Shown: piece by piece, positions 16,626-26,356 of the stretch
Position numbering within the stretch: the stretch's first letter is position 1
Layout: every line of letters starts with the position of its first letter
Assembly (NCBI RefSeq): GCF_036867195.1
Contig: NZ_JBAJII010000001.1
Span: 1,674,001 to 1,738,000 of the forward strand
Direction: 5' to 3'
Source: Arthrobacter sp. Soc17.1.1.1
Lineage (GTDB): Bacteria; Actinomycetota; Actinomycetes; Actinomycetales; Micrococcaceae
DNA: 64,000 nucleotides
The notes under the pieces: model-generated
What the model was told of the DNA's origin: nothing
The model's input: the letters and a program-made list of their open reading frames with translations, nothing else
Database searches by the model: none
Program-made: the position numbers and the translations under genes

Positions 16626-18491
16626 ATGCCTCGTACCGGTCCCGGGACGGCAGCCAAGCGGACACTTGTCTGGCTGGGCGCATTGACAGCACTGCTCGCG
16701 ATCCTGCTGGGAGCGGGCTCCTACTGGAGCACCGCGAGCTGGAGCCCCCGCCTGGCCCTCGACCTCGAGGGCGGGACGCAGATGATCCTCGCCCCCCGCG
16801 TCCAGGGCGGGAGCGACATCACACCCGAGCAGCTCGACCAGGCCGTGGAGATCATCCGCCAGCGCGTCGACGGCTCCGGTGTCGCCGAGGCCGAGATCAA
16901 CACGCAGTCCGGCCAGAACGTCATCGTGTCGCTGCCCGGGACCCCGGACCCCGAGACGCGCGACCTCATCCAGGCCTCCGCACAGATGGAGTTCCGTCCC
17001 GTCCTCACGGGCGGCCCGGGCCAGGCGGCAGCCGCCGAGACGCCCACCCCCGACGACCAGCTGCCCCAGCCGGCCGCCGAGCCCCAGAACGCGAGCGACC
17101 CGAACTGGATCACGCCCGAGCTCTACAAGGAGTTCGAGGCGCTGAACTGCCTCGACCCGGCCGCCCTCGAGCCCGCCGAGGAGCCCGCTCCCGCCGACCG
17201 GCCCATGGTCGCCTGCGAGCCCGACACGCAGGGCAAGTACATCCTCGGCCCCGTCGAGGTCCCGGGCACCGACATCTCGACGGCCAGCTACGGCCTGCAG
17301 CGCAGCCAGCAGGGCCAGACCCTCAACACCTGGGCCGTGACGATCGACTTCAACGACGAGGGCACGCAGACCTTCCGCGAGGTCACCGAACGCCTCTACG
17401 CGATCGGCTCGGGCGACCCCCGGAACCAGTTCGCCATCGTGCTCGACGGGCGCATCGTCTCCGCGCCGACCACCAACGCCGTCATCCCCGACGGCAACCC
17501 CCAGATCACGGGCAACTTCACCGAGGAGTCGGCAGCGGCCCTGTCGGAGCAGCTGAAGTACGGCGCCCTGCCGATCAGCTTCGAGATCCAGAGCGAACAG
17601 CAGATCTCCGCGACGCTCGGTGCCGACCAGCTGCGTCTCGGCCTCATCGCGGGCCTCATCGGCCTGCTGCTCGTGGCCGTGTACTCGATGTTCCAGTACC
17701 GGCTGCTCGGCCTGGTCACGATCGCCTCGCTGGTGGTCGCGGGCGTGCTGACCTATCTCGCCATCTGCATCCTCGGCTGGACCGAGAACTACCGCCTGTC
17801 CCTGGCGGGCGTGGCCGGCCTGATCGTCGCCATCGGCCAGACGGCCGACTCGTTCATCGTCTACTTCGAACGCATCCGTGACGAACTGCGCGACGGGCGC
17901 GGCCTCGTCTCCGCCGTGGAGAACGGCTGGCGCCGGGCCAAGCGGACGGTGCTCGCCTCCAAGGCGGTCAACCTCCTCGCCGCCCTCGTGCTCTATTTCG
18001 TCGCCGTCGGCAACGTGCGCGGTTTCGCGTTCACGCTCGGCCTCACGGCCATCGCGGACCTCGTGGTCGTGTTCATGTTCACGCACCCGGTGCTCCGCCT
18101 CCTCGCGAAGACGAAGTTCTTCGGCGAGGGACACCCGTGGTCCGGGCTCGACCCGCGCCGACTCGGCGGGATCCCGCTCTACCGCGGCGCCGGCCGTCTG
18201 CGCGAGCCGGGCGAGAAGCCCGTCACCGTCGCCCGCACCAAGAACAAGGGTGCCTCGGCGGAGGCCGAGCGACGCCTGACCATCGCCGAGCGCCGTCGCG
18301 CGGAGCAGCAGAAGGCCCTCGCCGGGCGCGCGGGGTCCTCGGCTGCCGGGTCGGCCGTCGCGGATCCCACCGTCGCGGATCCCACTGCCGTCGAAACCGG
18401 TGCCGGACGCCCTGAGGCGTCCGTCCCCGCGCGGACCGGTTCCACCGTCGCCGGGCGCACCGGATCCTCCCAGAAAGAGACCAAAGAATGA
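16626..18491 (+). CDS. secD: SecD, protein translocase subunit
   Basis: A 621-residue membrane protein that uses the proton-motive force to help release exported proteins. One N-terminal helix is followed by the DLEGGTQMIL motif, a large extracytoplasmic P1 domain, then five helices containing GLIGLLLVAVYSMFQYR and the QTADSFIVYFERIRDE motif. The C-terminal tail (about 80 residues) is basic then Ser/Thr/Ala-rich, with a 15-base direct repeat near 18357-18385. The stop overlaps the secF start (ATGA). Confidence 0.95.
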   Translation: MPRTGPGTAAKRTLVWLGALTALLAILLGAGSYWSTASWSPRLALDLEGGTQMILAPRVQGGSDITPEQLDQAVEIIRQRVDGSGVAEAEINTQSGQNVIVSLPGTPDPETRDLIQASAQMEFRPVLTGGPGQAAAAETPTPDDQLPQPAAEPQNASDPNWITPELYKEFEALNCLDPAALEPAEEPAPADRPMVACEPDTQGKYILGPVEVPGTDISTASYGLQRSQQGQTLNTWAVTIDFNDEGTQTFREVTERLYAIGSGDPRNQFAIVLDGRIVSAPTTNAVIPDGNPQITGNFTEESAAALSEQLKYGALPISFEIQSEQQISATLGADQLRLGLIAGLIGLLLVAVYSMFQYRLLGLVTIASLVVAGVLTYLAICILGWTENYRLSLAGVAGLIVAIGQTADSFIVYFERIRDELRDGRGLVSAVENGWRRAKRTVLASKAVNLLAALVLYFVAVGNVRGFAFTLGLTAIADLVVVFMFTHPVLRLLAKTKFFGEGHPWSGLDPRRLGGIPLYRGAGRLREPGEKPVTVARTKNKGASAEAERRLTIAERRRAEQQKALAGRAGSSAAGSAVADPTVADPTAVETGAGRPEASVPARTGSTVAGRTGSSQKETKE

Positions 18492-19486
18492 GCCGCACCA
18501 GCTTCGCCACGTTCGGCAACGAGCTGTACTCGGGCAAGCGCTCCTACCCCTTCGTCGCCAAGCGGAACCTCTGGTTCCTCATCGCCGGCATCGCCATCCT
18601 GATCTCGATCATCATCCCGGTGGTCAAGGGCGGGTTCAATCTCGGTATCGACTTCCGGGGCGGCTCCGAGTTCACCGTCTCCGCCACCGAGAACACCGAT
18701 GTGGCCGTCGGCGAGAAGGCGGTCACGGACGTGGTGCCCGACGCCGTCCCGCGCGTCACCAACATCGCAGCCGACACGATGCGCATCCAGACCGAGCGGC
18801 TCTCCGACGACCAGACGCTCAGCGTCCGCGACAACCTCGTCAGCGGGTACGGCGTGGGTGAGGACCAGGTGACCTCGAGCTTCGTGGGTCCGACCTGGGG
18901 CGAGGACGTCAGCCGTCAGGCGCTGATCGGGTTCGGCGTGTTCGTCCTCCTCGCCGCGGTCCTCATGGCGATCTACTTCCGCACCTGGAAGATGGCCCTC
19001 GCCGCGATGGCGGCCCTCGTGGTGGTCATGGTCGTCACCGCGGGCCTGTACTCGCTGAGCGACTTCGAGGTCACGCCGTCGGCCATCATCGGCTTCCTGA
19101 CCATCCTCAGCTACGCCCTGTACGACACGGTGGTGGTCTTCGACAAGATCCGGGAGAACACCGCCGACGTCACCATCTCGACGAAGCGGACGTTCGCCGA
19201 GCAGGTCAACCTCGCCGTGAACCAGACCCTCGTGCGCTCGATCAACACCTCCGTGGTGGCGATCCTGCCGGTCGCGTCGATCCTCTTCATCGGCTCGTTC
19301 CTGCTGGGAGCGGGTACCCTCCAGGACCTCTCGCTGGCCCTGTTCATCGGCATCATCCTCGGCACGCTCGGCACCATCTTCATCGCGGCACCCCTGTACG
19401 CGGCGCTGCGGCTCAACGAGCCGGAGCTGAAGAAGCAGGAGAAGAAGGTCCTGAACCGCCGCTCCCTGGAGGCGGCGGCCGTCTGA
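18488..19486 (+). CDS. secF: SecF, protein translocase subunit
   Basis: A 332-residue partner of SecD. It has the GIDFRGGSEFTV motif after the first helix, then GFLTILSYALYDTVVVFDKIREN and the SINTSVVAILPVASIL helix, as in the family. The start overlaps secD by 4 bases, so yajC-secD-secF form one operon closed by the hairpin at 19533-19571. Confidence 0.96.
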   Translation: MSRTSFATFGNELYSGKRSYPFVAKRNLWFLIAGIAILISIIIPVVKGGFNLGIDFRGGSEFTVSATENTDVAVGEKAVTDVVPDAVPRVTNIAADTMRIQTERLSDDQTLSVRDNLVSGYGVGEDQVTSSFVGPTWGEDVSRQALIGFGVFVLLAAVLMAIYFRTWKMALAAMAALVVVMVVTAGLYSLSDFEVTPSAIIGFLTILSYALYDTVVVFDKIRENTADVTISTKRTFAEQVNLAVNQTLVRSINTSVVAILPVASILFIGSFLLGAGTLQDLSLALFIGIILGTLGTIFIAAPLYAALRLNEPELKKQEKKVLNRRSLEAAAV

Positions 19487-19532
19487 TCCGACATCCCGTC
19501 GGGCAGGACCGTCGCCGACGCTCGGTCCCATC

Positions 19533-19571
19533 CTCAGCCGCAGCGGCTCCCACGGGCCCGCTGCGGCTGAG
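19533..19571 (+). terminator. Hairpin terminator after secF
   Basis: A perfect 14-bp stem (19533-19546 with 19558-19571) with an 11-base loop lies 46 bases after the secF stop. No T tract. It separates secDF from rel; a TAGACT hexamer a little downstream (near 19587) could be the -10 of rel. Confidence 0.8.
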
Positions 19572-19663
19572 TCGGTTCGAGCCCCGCTAGACTTGAAGGT
19601 GCCGCAGAACCGGCGGCACGATGGATCCTTGCCGGATTCCGGATGGAGATTGAGGAACTGGAT

Positions 19664-22069
19664 ATGGCTGAAGCGGTGAATCCCGGAGAGAACCCGGGAG
19701 CTCCGGCGCCCGGGGTCCCCGGACCGGTCGCCACCGACGCCTCGCGCCCGGCTCCCGCCCGCGGGCTCGTGCAGCCGGCGTCGCCCACGTCCGCGCCGTC
19801 GGCCACGAGCGCCGACCAGGTCGCTCCCGGACGGCGCGGCCGCACGCGGGCGCGCATCGCCCGCCTCACCGGTCGCGGCTCCTCGGGCTACTCGCCCGTG
19901 CTCGAGCCCCTGCTCCGCACCGTCCGGGCCAACAACCCGCGCGAGGACCTCGACCTCATCCAGCGGGCCTACCTCGTGGCGGAACGGAGCCACGAGGGCC
20001 AGACACGCAAGAGCGGCGACCCGTACATCACCCACCCGGTCGCGGTCGCCACCATCCTCGCCGAACTCGGCATGACCGGCACCACGCTCGCCGCAGCCCT
20101 CCTGCACGACACCGTCGAGGACACCTCCTACACCCTCGAGGAGCTCAAGCGGGATTTCGGCCCCGAGGTGGCCATGCTCGTGGACGGCGTCACCAAGCTC
20201 GACAAGGTGTCCTTCGGGGACGCCGCGCAGGCCGAGACGGTGCGCAAGATGGTCGTGGCGATGGCGAAGGACATCCGTGTCCTCGTCATCAAGCTCGCCG
20301 ACCGGCTGCACAACGCCCGCACCTGGCGCTTCGTCTCGCCCGCGTCCTCGGCGAAGAAGGCGAGGGAGACCCTCGAGATCTTCGCGCCCCTCGCGCACCG
20401 CCTCGGCATGAACACCATCAAGTGGGAGCTCGAGGACCTGTCCTTCGCCGCGCTGCACCCGAAGGTGTACGAGGAGATCGTCCGGATGGTGGGGGACAGG
20501 ACCCCCGAGCGGGAGAAGCATCTGAGCCTCGTCCGCAACCAGATCGAGGAAGACCTCCGGGCCGTGAAGATCAAGGCCACGATCACGGGCCGCCCCAAGC
20601 ACTACTACTCGATCTACCAGAAGATGATCGTCCGGGGGAAGGACTTCGACGACATCCACGACCTGATGGGCGTGCGCGTCCTGGTCGACAGCGTGCGGGA
20701 CTGCTACGCCACCCTCGGCTCGCTGCATTCACGGTGGAACCCCCTGCCCGGGCGGTTCAAGGACTACATCGCGATGCCGAAGTTCAACATGTACCAGTCG
20801 CTGCACACCACGGTGATCGGTCCGGGCGGCAAGCCCGTCGAGGTGCAGATCCGCACGCACGACATGCACCGCCGCGCCGAGTACGGCGTGGCAGCCCACT
20901 GGAAGTACAAGAACGGCGGCAAGCAGCCCGAGGCGGCCGACAACGGTGACCTGGGCTGGCTGCGGAGCCTCGTGGACTGGCAGCAGGAGACGTCGGACCC
21001 CGACGAGTTCCTCGACTCCCTGCGCTTCGAGATCAACGCGCGCGAGGTCTTCGTCTTCACGCCCAAGGGTGAGGTCATGGCGTTGCCCGCCGGCTCCACG
21101 CCCGTCGACTTCGCCTACGCCGTCCACACCGAGGTGGGGCACAGGACCATCGGCGCGCGGGTCAACGGCAAGCTCGTGCCCCTCAACAGCGAACTGAACC
21201 ACGGCGACTGGGTGGAGATCTTCACCTCCAAGGCCGAGGGCGCCGGGCCCAGCCAGGACTGGCAGGGCTTCGTCAAGAGCCCGCGCGCCCGCAACAAGAT
21301 CCGGCAGTGGTTCACGAAGGAACGCCGCGAGGAGGCGATCGACAAGGGCAAGGAACTGCTGACCCGCGCCATGCGGAAGCAGAACCTCCCGCTGCAGCGC
21401 ATGATGACGCACACGGCCCTGCTGACGGTCGCCCAGGAGCTCCGGCACCAGGACATCTCGGCCCTCTACGCGGCCGTCGGGGACGGGCACACGTCCGCCC
21501 AGAACGTGATCGAGCACCTCGTGGCGCTCATGGGCGGCCACGAGGACGCCGAGGACAAGATCGCGGAGACGGCGGTCGCCACGCAGCCCCGCCGGCCCAA
21601 GTTCTCCGACTCGGGCGTCACCGTCCGCGGGGTCGGCGACGTGTGGGTCAAGCTCGCCCGCTGCTGTACGCCCGTGCCGCCGGACCCGATCATTGGGTTC
21701 GTGACGCGCGGATCCGGGGTGTCCGTGCACCGCAGCGACTGCCGTAACGTGCAGGAGCTGCGTGACCAGCCTGACCGGATCGTGCCGGTGGAGTGGGCGC
21801 CGACGCAGTCGAGCGTGTTCCTCGTCGAGATCCAGGTCGAGGCCCTCGACCGCAAGAGCCTCCTCTCCGACGTGACGAGCGTGCTCGCCGAGAACCACGT
21901 GAACATCCTCGCGGCGAACGTCAACACGTCGTCCGACCGGGTGGCGATGTCCCGGTTCGCGTTCGAGATGGGCGACCCGAAGTACCTGAGTCACATCCTC
22001 AGCGCGGTGCGCCGCATCGACGGCGTCTTCGACGTGTACAGGACCACGGGCTCCCAGCGACGCCCCTGA
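19664..22069 (+). CDS. rel: Rel, bifunctional (p)ppGpp synthetase/hydrolase
   Basis: An 801-residue RelA/SpoT homologue that makes and degrades the stringent-response alarmone. Order: Pro/Ala-rich N-terminus, HD hydrolase domain with LLHDTVEDT (about 147-155), synthetase domain from about residue 309 with [13 protein letters not shown] and [19 protein letters not shown] domain at about 461-525, ACT domain from about 712. The intact HD residues and the R-x-K-D loop point to a bifunctional enzyme. ATG 19664 has GAGGAA at a good distance; an ATG at 19643 lacks one. Converges with the next gene, 10 bases between stops. Confidence 0.95.
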   Translation: MAEAVNPGENPGAPAPGVPGPVATDASRPAPARGLVQPASPTSAPSATSADQVAPGRRGRTRARIARLTGRGSSGYSPVLEPLLRTVRANNPREDLDLIQRAYLVAERSHEGQTRKSGDPYITHPVAVATILAELGMTGTTLAAALLHDTVEDTSYTLEELKRDFGPEVAMLVDGVTKLDKVSFGDAAQAETVRKMVVAMAKDIRVLVIKLADRLHNARTWRFVSPASSAKKARETLEIFAPLAHRLGMNTIKWELEDLSFAALHPKVYEEIVRMVGDRTPEREKHLSLVRNQIEEDLRAVKIKATITGRPKHYYSIYQKMIVRGKDFDDIHDLMGVRVLVDSVRDCYATLGSLHSRWNPLPGRFKDYIAMPKFNMYQSLHTTVIGPGGKPVEVQIRTHDMHRRAEYGVAAHWKYKNGGKQPEAADNGDLGWLRSLVDWQQETSDPDEFLDSLRFEINAREVFVFTPKGEVMALPAGSTPVDFAYAVHTEVGHRTIGARVNGKLVPLNSELNHGDWVEIFTSKAEGAGPSQDWQGFVKSPRARNKIRQWFTKERREEAIDKGKELLTRAMRKQNLPLQRMMTHTALLTVAQELRHQDISALYAAVGDGHTSAQNVIEHLVALMGGHEDAEDKIAETAVATQPRRPKFSDSGVTVRGVGDVWVKLARCCTPVPPDPIIGFVTRGSGVSVHRSDCRNVQELRDQPDRIVPVEWAPTQSSVFLVEIQVEALDRKSLLSDVTSVLAENHVNILAANVNTSSDRVAMSRFAFEMGDPKYLSHILSAVRRIDGVFDVYRTTGSQRRP

Positions 22070-22079
22070 CCACCGTGCC

Positions 22080-22730
22080 TCACGCCCGCGCGTCCTGCGG
22101 GCGCCGGGCCGCGCGCAGCCGGGCGAGCGCCCGCGCCTTGCCCGGCACCCGCGGAGCGTTGACGAGCGCGGCCTCGACGAGCCGCAGGGGACAGTCGAGG
22201 GCCGCGGTCCCGCTGATCGCCCGGAGGATGGGCACCGCGTCCCGCTCCTCGCCGTGGACGGCGATGTCCAGCGCCGTGCGGAGCGGTGTGGTGACGGACA
22301 CCCCGCCGATCAGGTTGACGTCGAACGGGCCGAGCGCCACCTGGTGCATGACGGCGGGGGTGAAGGGCGGCAGCGCCGTGGTACGGCGCCGGTGGTCCGT
22401 GACCAGGCTGATCAGGGCGGGCGGCGGAGCGCACCCGTAGATCCAGGCCGCGGTGGAGCGGCCCAGGGCCACCCGCGCCCGCATCGGGGCGGGGACGCTG
22501 CGGACAGCCGACCGCGACCTCGTGGCGGGGTCCTCCCTGAAGTCGCTGCGGAGGTACGAGTCCCCGATGACGAGGTGCACCAGTCCGTCGAGCCGCATGG
22601 CCTGCAGCTCCGCCGACGTGAAGATCTCCCCGGCATGGAACAGCGCCCCGCCGGTGGATGTGACCGGCTGCCCCGGGCCCAGGACGCGCTCCGGAGGTGC
22701 TCCGGATGCGGTGCTGTCCAGGGGAGGCAT
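22080..22730 (-). CDS. Hypothetical protein, AbiEi antitoxin-like
   Basis: A 216-residue protein without a clear family. Its middle part (GDSYLRSDFRED...ALGRSTAAWIYGC) and the block VSVTTPLRTALDIAVHG resemble the C-terminal domain of AbiEi-type antitoxins and related DNA-binding-like proteins, where a TTP-x-RTALD motif recurs. No AbiEii-type nucleotidyltransferase toxin lies nearby, so a toxin-antitoxin role is doubtful. GGAG precedes the ATG. It lies downstream of the DUF349 gene behind two hairpins. Confidence 0.6.
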   Translation of the reverse strand: MPPLDSTASGAPPERVLGPGQPVTSTGGALFHAGEIFTSAELQAMRLDGLVHLVIGDSYLRSDFREDPATRSRSAVRSVPAPMRARVALGRSTAAWIYGCAPPPALISLVTDHRRRTTALPPFTPAVMHQVALGPFDVNLIGGVSVTTPLRTALDIAVHGEERDAVPILRAISGTAALDCPLRLVEAALVNAPRVPGKARALARLRAARRPQDARA

Positions 22731-22765
22731 TGCTCCAGCATCCCCACCGCGGGGAGCACGCAGAA

Positions 22766-22803
22766 GCCCTCCGGCGCCGATGTGGACAACGGTGCCGGAG
22801 GGC
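22766..22803 (-). terminator. Hairpin between DUF349 gene and AbiEi-like gene
   Basis: A 10-bp perfect stem (22766-22775 with 22794-22803) extended by 3 weaker pairs, loop of 18 bases. Together with the neighbouring hairpin at 22819-22835 it probably ends the DUF349 transcript. Confidence 0.6.
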
Positions 22804-22818
22804 CTGGTCGGTGCGGGA

Positions 22819-22835
22819 GCCTCCCCCTGGGAGGC
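22819..22835 (-). terminator. Short tight hairpin after the DUF349 gene
   Basis: A 7-bp GCCTCCC/GGGAGGC stem with a 3-base loop, 6 bases beyond the DUF349 stop. No T tract; terminator role inferred from position. Confidence 0.5.
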
Positions 22836-22841
22836 CTGCGG

Positions 22842-24596
22842 TCAGGAGAAGTCCTGGGCAGACCTCTGCAGCATCTCGAGCCACTGCTCGCGGGCCGCCA
22901 GTGCCTCCCGCGCGGACGCGATCTTCTTCGCGTTCCCCGCGCTCTCGGCGTCGGCGAGGTCGTCCCTGAGCTGCGCGATGGTCGCCTCGAGCTGGCTCAG
23001 CGCACTGTTGGTGCGGGCCTTCGTCTCGGGGTTCGTCTTCGTCCAGTGCTCGTCGTCGGCCGCCTTCACGGCGTCCTCGACCTTCCGGAGCCCGGCGTCG
23101 ATGCGCCCCATGTCGGCGCGCGGGACCTTCCCCGCCTCGTCCCACCGGTCCCTGACGGACTGCAGGGCCTTCTTCGCGGCCGCGAGATCCCGGATGGGCA
23201 GGATCTGCTGGGCCTCCTTGAGGAGCGCCTCCTTGACCCCGAGGTTGCCCGCGTACTCCTCGTCCACGGCTTCGTTCGCGGCCTTGCGGGCCTCGAAGAA
23301 GCGGTCCTGGGCGGCGCGGAAGCGGGCCCACAGGGCGTCGTCGTCCTTACGGCTCGCGCGCTTGGACGACTTCCACTCGTCCATCAGGTGACGGTACTCG
23401 GCGGCGGTCTGGCCCCAGTCCGTGGAGTCCGAGAGCTGCTCGGCGCGCCGGATGAGCGCCTCCTTGGCCTGCTTCGCCTCCGCGTTGTCGCTGTCCAGCT
23501 GGGAGAAGTACGCGCGGCGGTGACGGTCGAACACGGTGCGCGCGGACCGGAAGCGCTTCCAGAGGGCGTCCTCCGTGCCGCGGCCGAGCCTCGGCCCGTT
23601 CTTCTGGGCGGCCTTCCACATCTCGAAGAGCTCGTTCATGCGCGTGCTGCTGGCCTTCCACTGCACGGTGGAGGGGTCACGCTCCGCGAGCTCCTCGGCC
23701 TCGGCGACGATCGCCTCGCGGGCGGCGAGTTCCTTCGCCTTCAGGGCGTCCTGCGCTGCCCGCTCGGCCTTCTCCAGGCCGCCGATCTCACCGAGCAGCG
23801 CGTCGATCCGCGCCTCCAGTGCGAGGACGTCGCCGACCATCTTGCGTTCGCCGACCTGCGTGCGCAGGTGCTTGGCGGTCTTGGCCATGTCCGACGACGG
23901 CGCCTTCGCCTGGACACGCTGCTCCAGCAGCGCGACCTGGGCCACGACGTCGTCGTACTTGCGCACGAAATAGCCGAGCGCCTCCTCGCGCGTCGCGTCG
24001 GGGTACTGGCCCACCGGGTGCTCGGCGCCGTCCACGAGGAGGAAGACGTGGCCGTCCTCCTCGACGCGGGCGAACCGGCCGGCCTCCTCGAGGGACGTGC
24101 TGTGGGCGGGAGGGGCCGCCAGGGGCTGCGCGGCCTTCTTGAGCGGGCGGGGTGCCATCGCGGTGGGCAGGGGCGCGCGCGCCGGGGCCGTGCTGGGCGA
24201 CGGCGTGCTCAGCGGTGCGGGCTCGGGAGCGAGCGGGACCGACGGCTCGGTGCTGCCGGCGTCGTCGGTCGCCTCGGTCTGGACGTCGGGCGCATCGGAC
24301 GCGTCGGTGTCGCCGGCGGCCTCGGGCTGGACACCGGGCTCCGCCTCGGTCTCGGCCGCAACGGGCTCCGCGGCCGCCGATGCCTCGGCTTCCGGGGTGC
24401 CGACGGCGTCCGCCACAGTGGCGTCGACGCCCTGCACGGGGTCGGCGGGAGCAGCGTCCTGCGTCTGGTCCGAGTCCCCGTCCGTGCCAGGGGCCGAAGG
24501 AGAGGATGCGGGCGTGGGGGCACCGTCGGCTGCCGCAGCGTCCTGCTGCGAGTGCCGGCCGATGGTCGTTTCGTCGGATTGCTGACTGTCTGTCAC
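22842..24596 (-). CDS. DUF349 domain protein
   Basis: A 584-residue cytoplasmic protein. The first 160 residues are Ala/Pro/Glu-rich and low-complexity. The rest carries several DUF349 helical repeats, recognisable by recurring blocks such as LWKRFRSARTVFDRHRRAYF, LWARFRAAQDRFFEARKAA and a central VAQVALLEQRVQAKAPS coiled coil. The DUF349 group has no agreed function. The start is GTG 24596. A TAGACT hexamer on this strand (24664-24669) is a candidate -10. Its place between rel and hisS is usual for Arthrobacter-like genomes. Confidence 0.88.
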   Translation of the reverse strand: MTDSQQSDETTIGRHSQQDAAAADGAPTPASSPSAPGTDGDSDQTQDAAPADPVQGVDATVADAVGTPEAEASAAAEPVAAETEAEPGVQPEAAGDTDASDAPDVQTEATDDAGSTEPSVPLAPEPAPLSTPSPSTAPARAPLPTAMAPRPLKKAAQPLAAPPAHSTSLEEAGRFARVEEDGHVFLLVDGAEHPVGQYPDATREEALGYFVRKYDDVVAQVALLEQRVQAKAPSSDMAKTAKHLRTQVGERKMVGDVLALEARIDALLGEIGGLEKAERAAQDALKAKELAAREAIVAEAEELAERDPSTVQWKASSTRMNELFEMWKAAQKNGPRLGRGTEDALWKRFRSARTVFDRHRRAYFSQLDSDNAEAKQAKEALIRRAEQLSDSTDWGQTAAEYRHLMDEWKSSKRASRKDDDALWARFRAAQDRFFEARKAANEAVDEEYAGNLGVKEALLKEAQQILPIRDLAAAKKALQSVRDRWDEAGKVPRADMGRIDAGLRKVEDAVKAADDEHWTKTNPETKARTNSALSQLEATIAQLRDDLADAESAGNAKKIASAREALAAREQWLEMLQRSAQDFS

Positions 24597-24940
24597 CGCT
24601 AGAAGTCTTTCGCTCGTCGGATGGCCGTGAGCAACGCCGGGGCCATTTGATGCAGGGTCTAGGAGTCTATCGGCCCGGCCCGCCGGGTAGCGGCGGAAGA
24701 GCCCGCCGAACGGGACTCCTCAGCGCCCACCGATTGCCCGGGCAGCGCGCAACCTGCCCTGAGGTTACTTTACCCACTGGCCCCTGATCCGCGTCACGGC
24801 GGGGAGCGGGGCTTGCCCCCGACTGCTGCCGGCGCCCCTTTTCCCGCACGCCGCCGCCGGGACCTAGGATTGAGGCCGCAGAACCGCTCCGCTGCTCCGT
24901 CCGCGGGAGCCGGTCCCCATCGCAGGAGGAGAACCACCCC
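24597..24940. other. Divergent intergenic region, DUF349 gene / hisS
   Basis: This 344-base stretch separates the divergent starts. On the plus strand TAGGAT (24865-24870) is a good -10 candidate for hisS, giving a leader of about 65 bases that ends in the AGGAGGAGAA ribosome site. On the minus strand TAGACT (24664-24669) may serve the DUF349 gene. No coding region, T-box or other known RNA motif is recognised. Confidence 0.6.
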
Positions 24941-26269
24941 ATGGCCCGCAAGGCATCACTGTCCGGCTTCCCCGAATGGCTTCCGGAGGAACGCCTGATC
25001 GAGCTCCACGTCCTCGGGGTGCTGCAGCGGACGTTCGAGCTGCACGGCTTCTCCAGTATCGAGACGCGCGCGGTCGAGACCGTCGAGCACCTCCTGCGCA
25101 AGGGCGAGATCGACAAGGAGGTCTACGCGGTCTCGCGACTGCAGGCCGACGAGGCGTCCGCCTCGGAGAGCGGACTCGCCCTCCACTACGACCTCACCGT
25201 CCCGTTCGCGCGCTACGTCGTCGAGAACGCCGGGCACCTCGCCTTCCCGTTCCGCCGGTACCAGATCCAGAAGTGCTGGCGCGGCGAGCGGCCGCAGGAG
25301 GGCCGTGCCCGCGAATTCACGCAGGCGGACATCGACGTCGTGGGCGACGGTGTCCTGCCGTTCCGGTACGACGTCGAACTCGCCCTCGCCGTGGTGGAGG
25401 CCCTCGGCGCCCTGCCGATCCCGGACTTCACGCTGCGCGTCAACAACCGGAAGCTCGCGGAGGGGTTCTACCGGGCCATCGGTCTCGAGGACACGGCCGC
25501 CGTGCTGCGGAGCATCGACAAGCTGGAGAAGATCGGCGCCGAGAAGGTGGGCACGCTGCTGCGCGACGAGGTGGGCGCCGATGACCGGCAGGTGCGCCTC
25601 GCCCTCGACCTCGCGTCCATCCGCACCGCCGACACCTCCTTCGTGGAGCAGGTGCGCGCGCTGGGCGTCACGAACGAGCTCCTCGAGGAAGGACTCGAGG
25701 AGCTGCGCCAGGTGGTCGGCGAGGCGTCGCGGCGCGCGCCGGGCCGCGTGGTCGCCGACCTCAGCATCGCCCGCGGCCTCGACTACTACACGGGCACCGT
25801 CTACGAGACGGTCCTCGACGGACACGAGGCGCTCGGCTCCATCTGTTCCGGCGGCCGCTACGACGCCCTGGCGCGCAAGGGCAACCGCACCTTCCCCGGC
25901 GTCGGGCTGTCCATCGGCGTCACGCGGATCGTCTCGCGCATCCTCAGCCAGGGCTTCGCCACGGTCTCCCGCTCCGTGCCGACGGCGGTGCTCGTGACGC
26001 TGGCCGACGACGACTCCTGGTCCGAGGCCCAGGACGTCGCCGCGGCCCTGCGCGGTCGCGGCATCCCGGCCGAGGTCGCGGCGAGCGCGGAGAAGTTCGG
26101 CAAGCAGATCAAGTTCGCCGATCGCCGTGGCATCCCGTTCGTCTGGTTCACGTCGGCGGACGGCGCCCACGAGGTCAAGGACATCCGGTCGGGCGAGCAG
26201 ACGCCGGCGGACCCGGCGTCCTGGGCGCCCCCGGCGGAGGACCTCCGGCCGGTGGTCAGCACCGCCTGA
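24941..26269 (+). CDS. hisS: Histidine-tRNA ligase (HisRS)
   Basis: A 442-residue class II aminoacyl-tRNA synthetase that charges tRNA-His. Motif 2 reads KCWRGERPQEGRAREFTQADI, followed by the histidine-specific block ARGLDYYTGTVYE and motif 3 region FPGVGLSIGVTRIV. The C-terminal anticodon-binding domain starts at about residue 345. The Lys-Cys-Trp-Arg form of motif 2 is the version found in Arthrobacter-type HisRS rather than the E. coli form. A strong AGGAGGAG site precedes ATG. A 12-bp hairpin follows the stop. Confidence 0.96.
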   Translation: MARKASLSGFPEWLPEERLIELHVLGVLQRTFELHGFSSIETRAVETVEHLLRKGEIDKEVYAVSRLQADEASASESGLALHYDLTVPFARYVVENAGHLAFPFRRYQIQKCWRGERPQEGRAREFTQADIDVVGDGVLPFRYDVELALAVVEALGALPIPDFTLRVNNRKLAEGFYRAIGLEDTAAVLRSIDKLEKIGAEKVGTLLRDEVGADDRQVRLALDLASIRTADTSFVEQVRALGVTNELLEEGLEELRQVVGEASRRAPGRVVADLSIARGLDYYTGTVYETVLDGHEALGSICSGGRYDALARKGNRTFPGVGLSIGVTRIVSRILSQGFATVSRSVPTAVLVTLADDDSWSEAQDVAAALRGRGIPAEVAASAEKFGKQIKFADRRGIPFVWFTSADGAHEVKDIRSGEQTPADPASWAPPAEDLRPVVSTA

Positions 26270-26274
26270 CACCG

Positions 26275-26301
26275 GGCGGCCGCGCCGCGGGCGCGGCCGC
26301 C
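26275..26301 (+). terminator. Strong hairpin between convergent hisS and permease genes
   Basis: A perfect 12-bp GC stem (26275-26286 with 26290-26301) with a 3-base loop, 5 bases after the hisS stop. It can work in both directions for the convergent permease gene. Confidence 0.8.
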
Positions 26302-26356
26302 GATGCGCCGCGCGCCGGGCCGGGTTGCCGCGCGGGACCGGATCCTCGCAGGACCG

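Noticed and set aside
18179-20728. An 849-codon minus-strand frame across secD-secF-rel
   Set aside because: It spans several real genes and the terminator at 19533-19571 on the other strand; a GC-rich artefact.
22080-22842. Complete toxin-antitoxin operon beside rel
   Set aside because: Only an AbiEi-like protein is present; the neighbouring DUF349 gene is not a toxin and no other frame fits one.
24790-24940. T-box leader for hisS
   Set aside because: No T-box consensus (TGGNACCGCG-like) or specifier loop could be found, and the leader is only about 65 bases.
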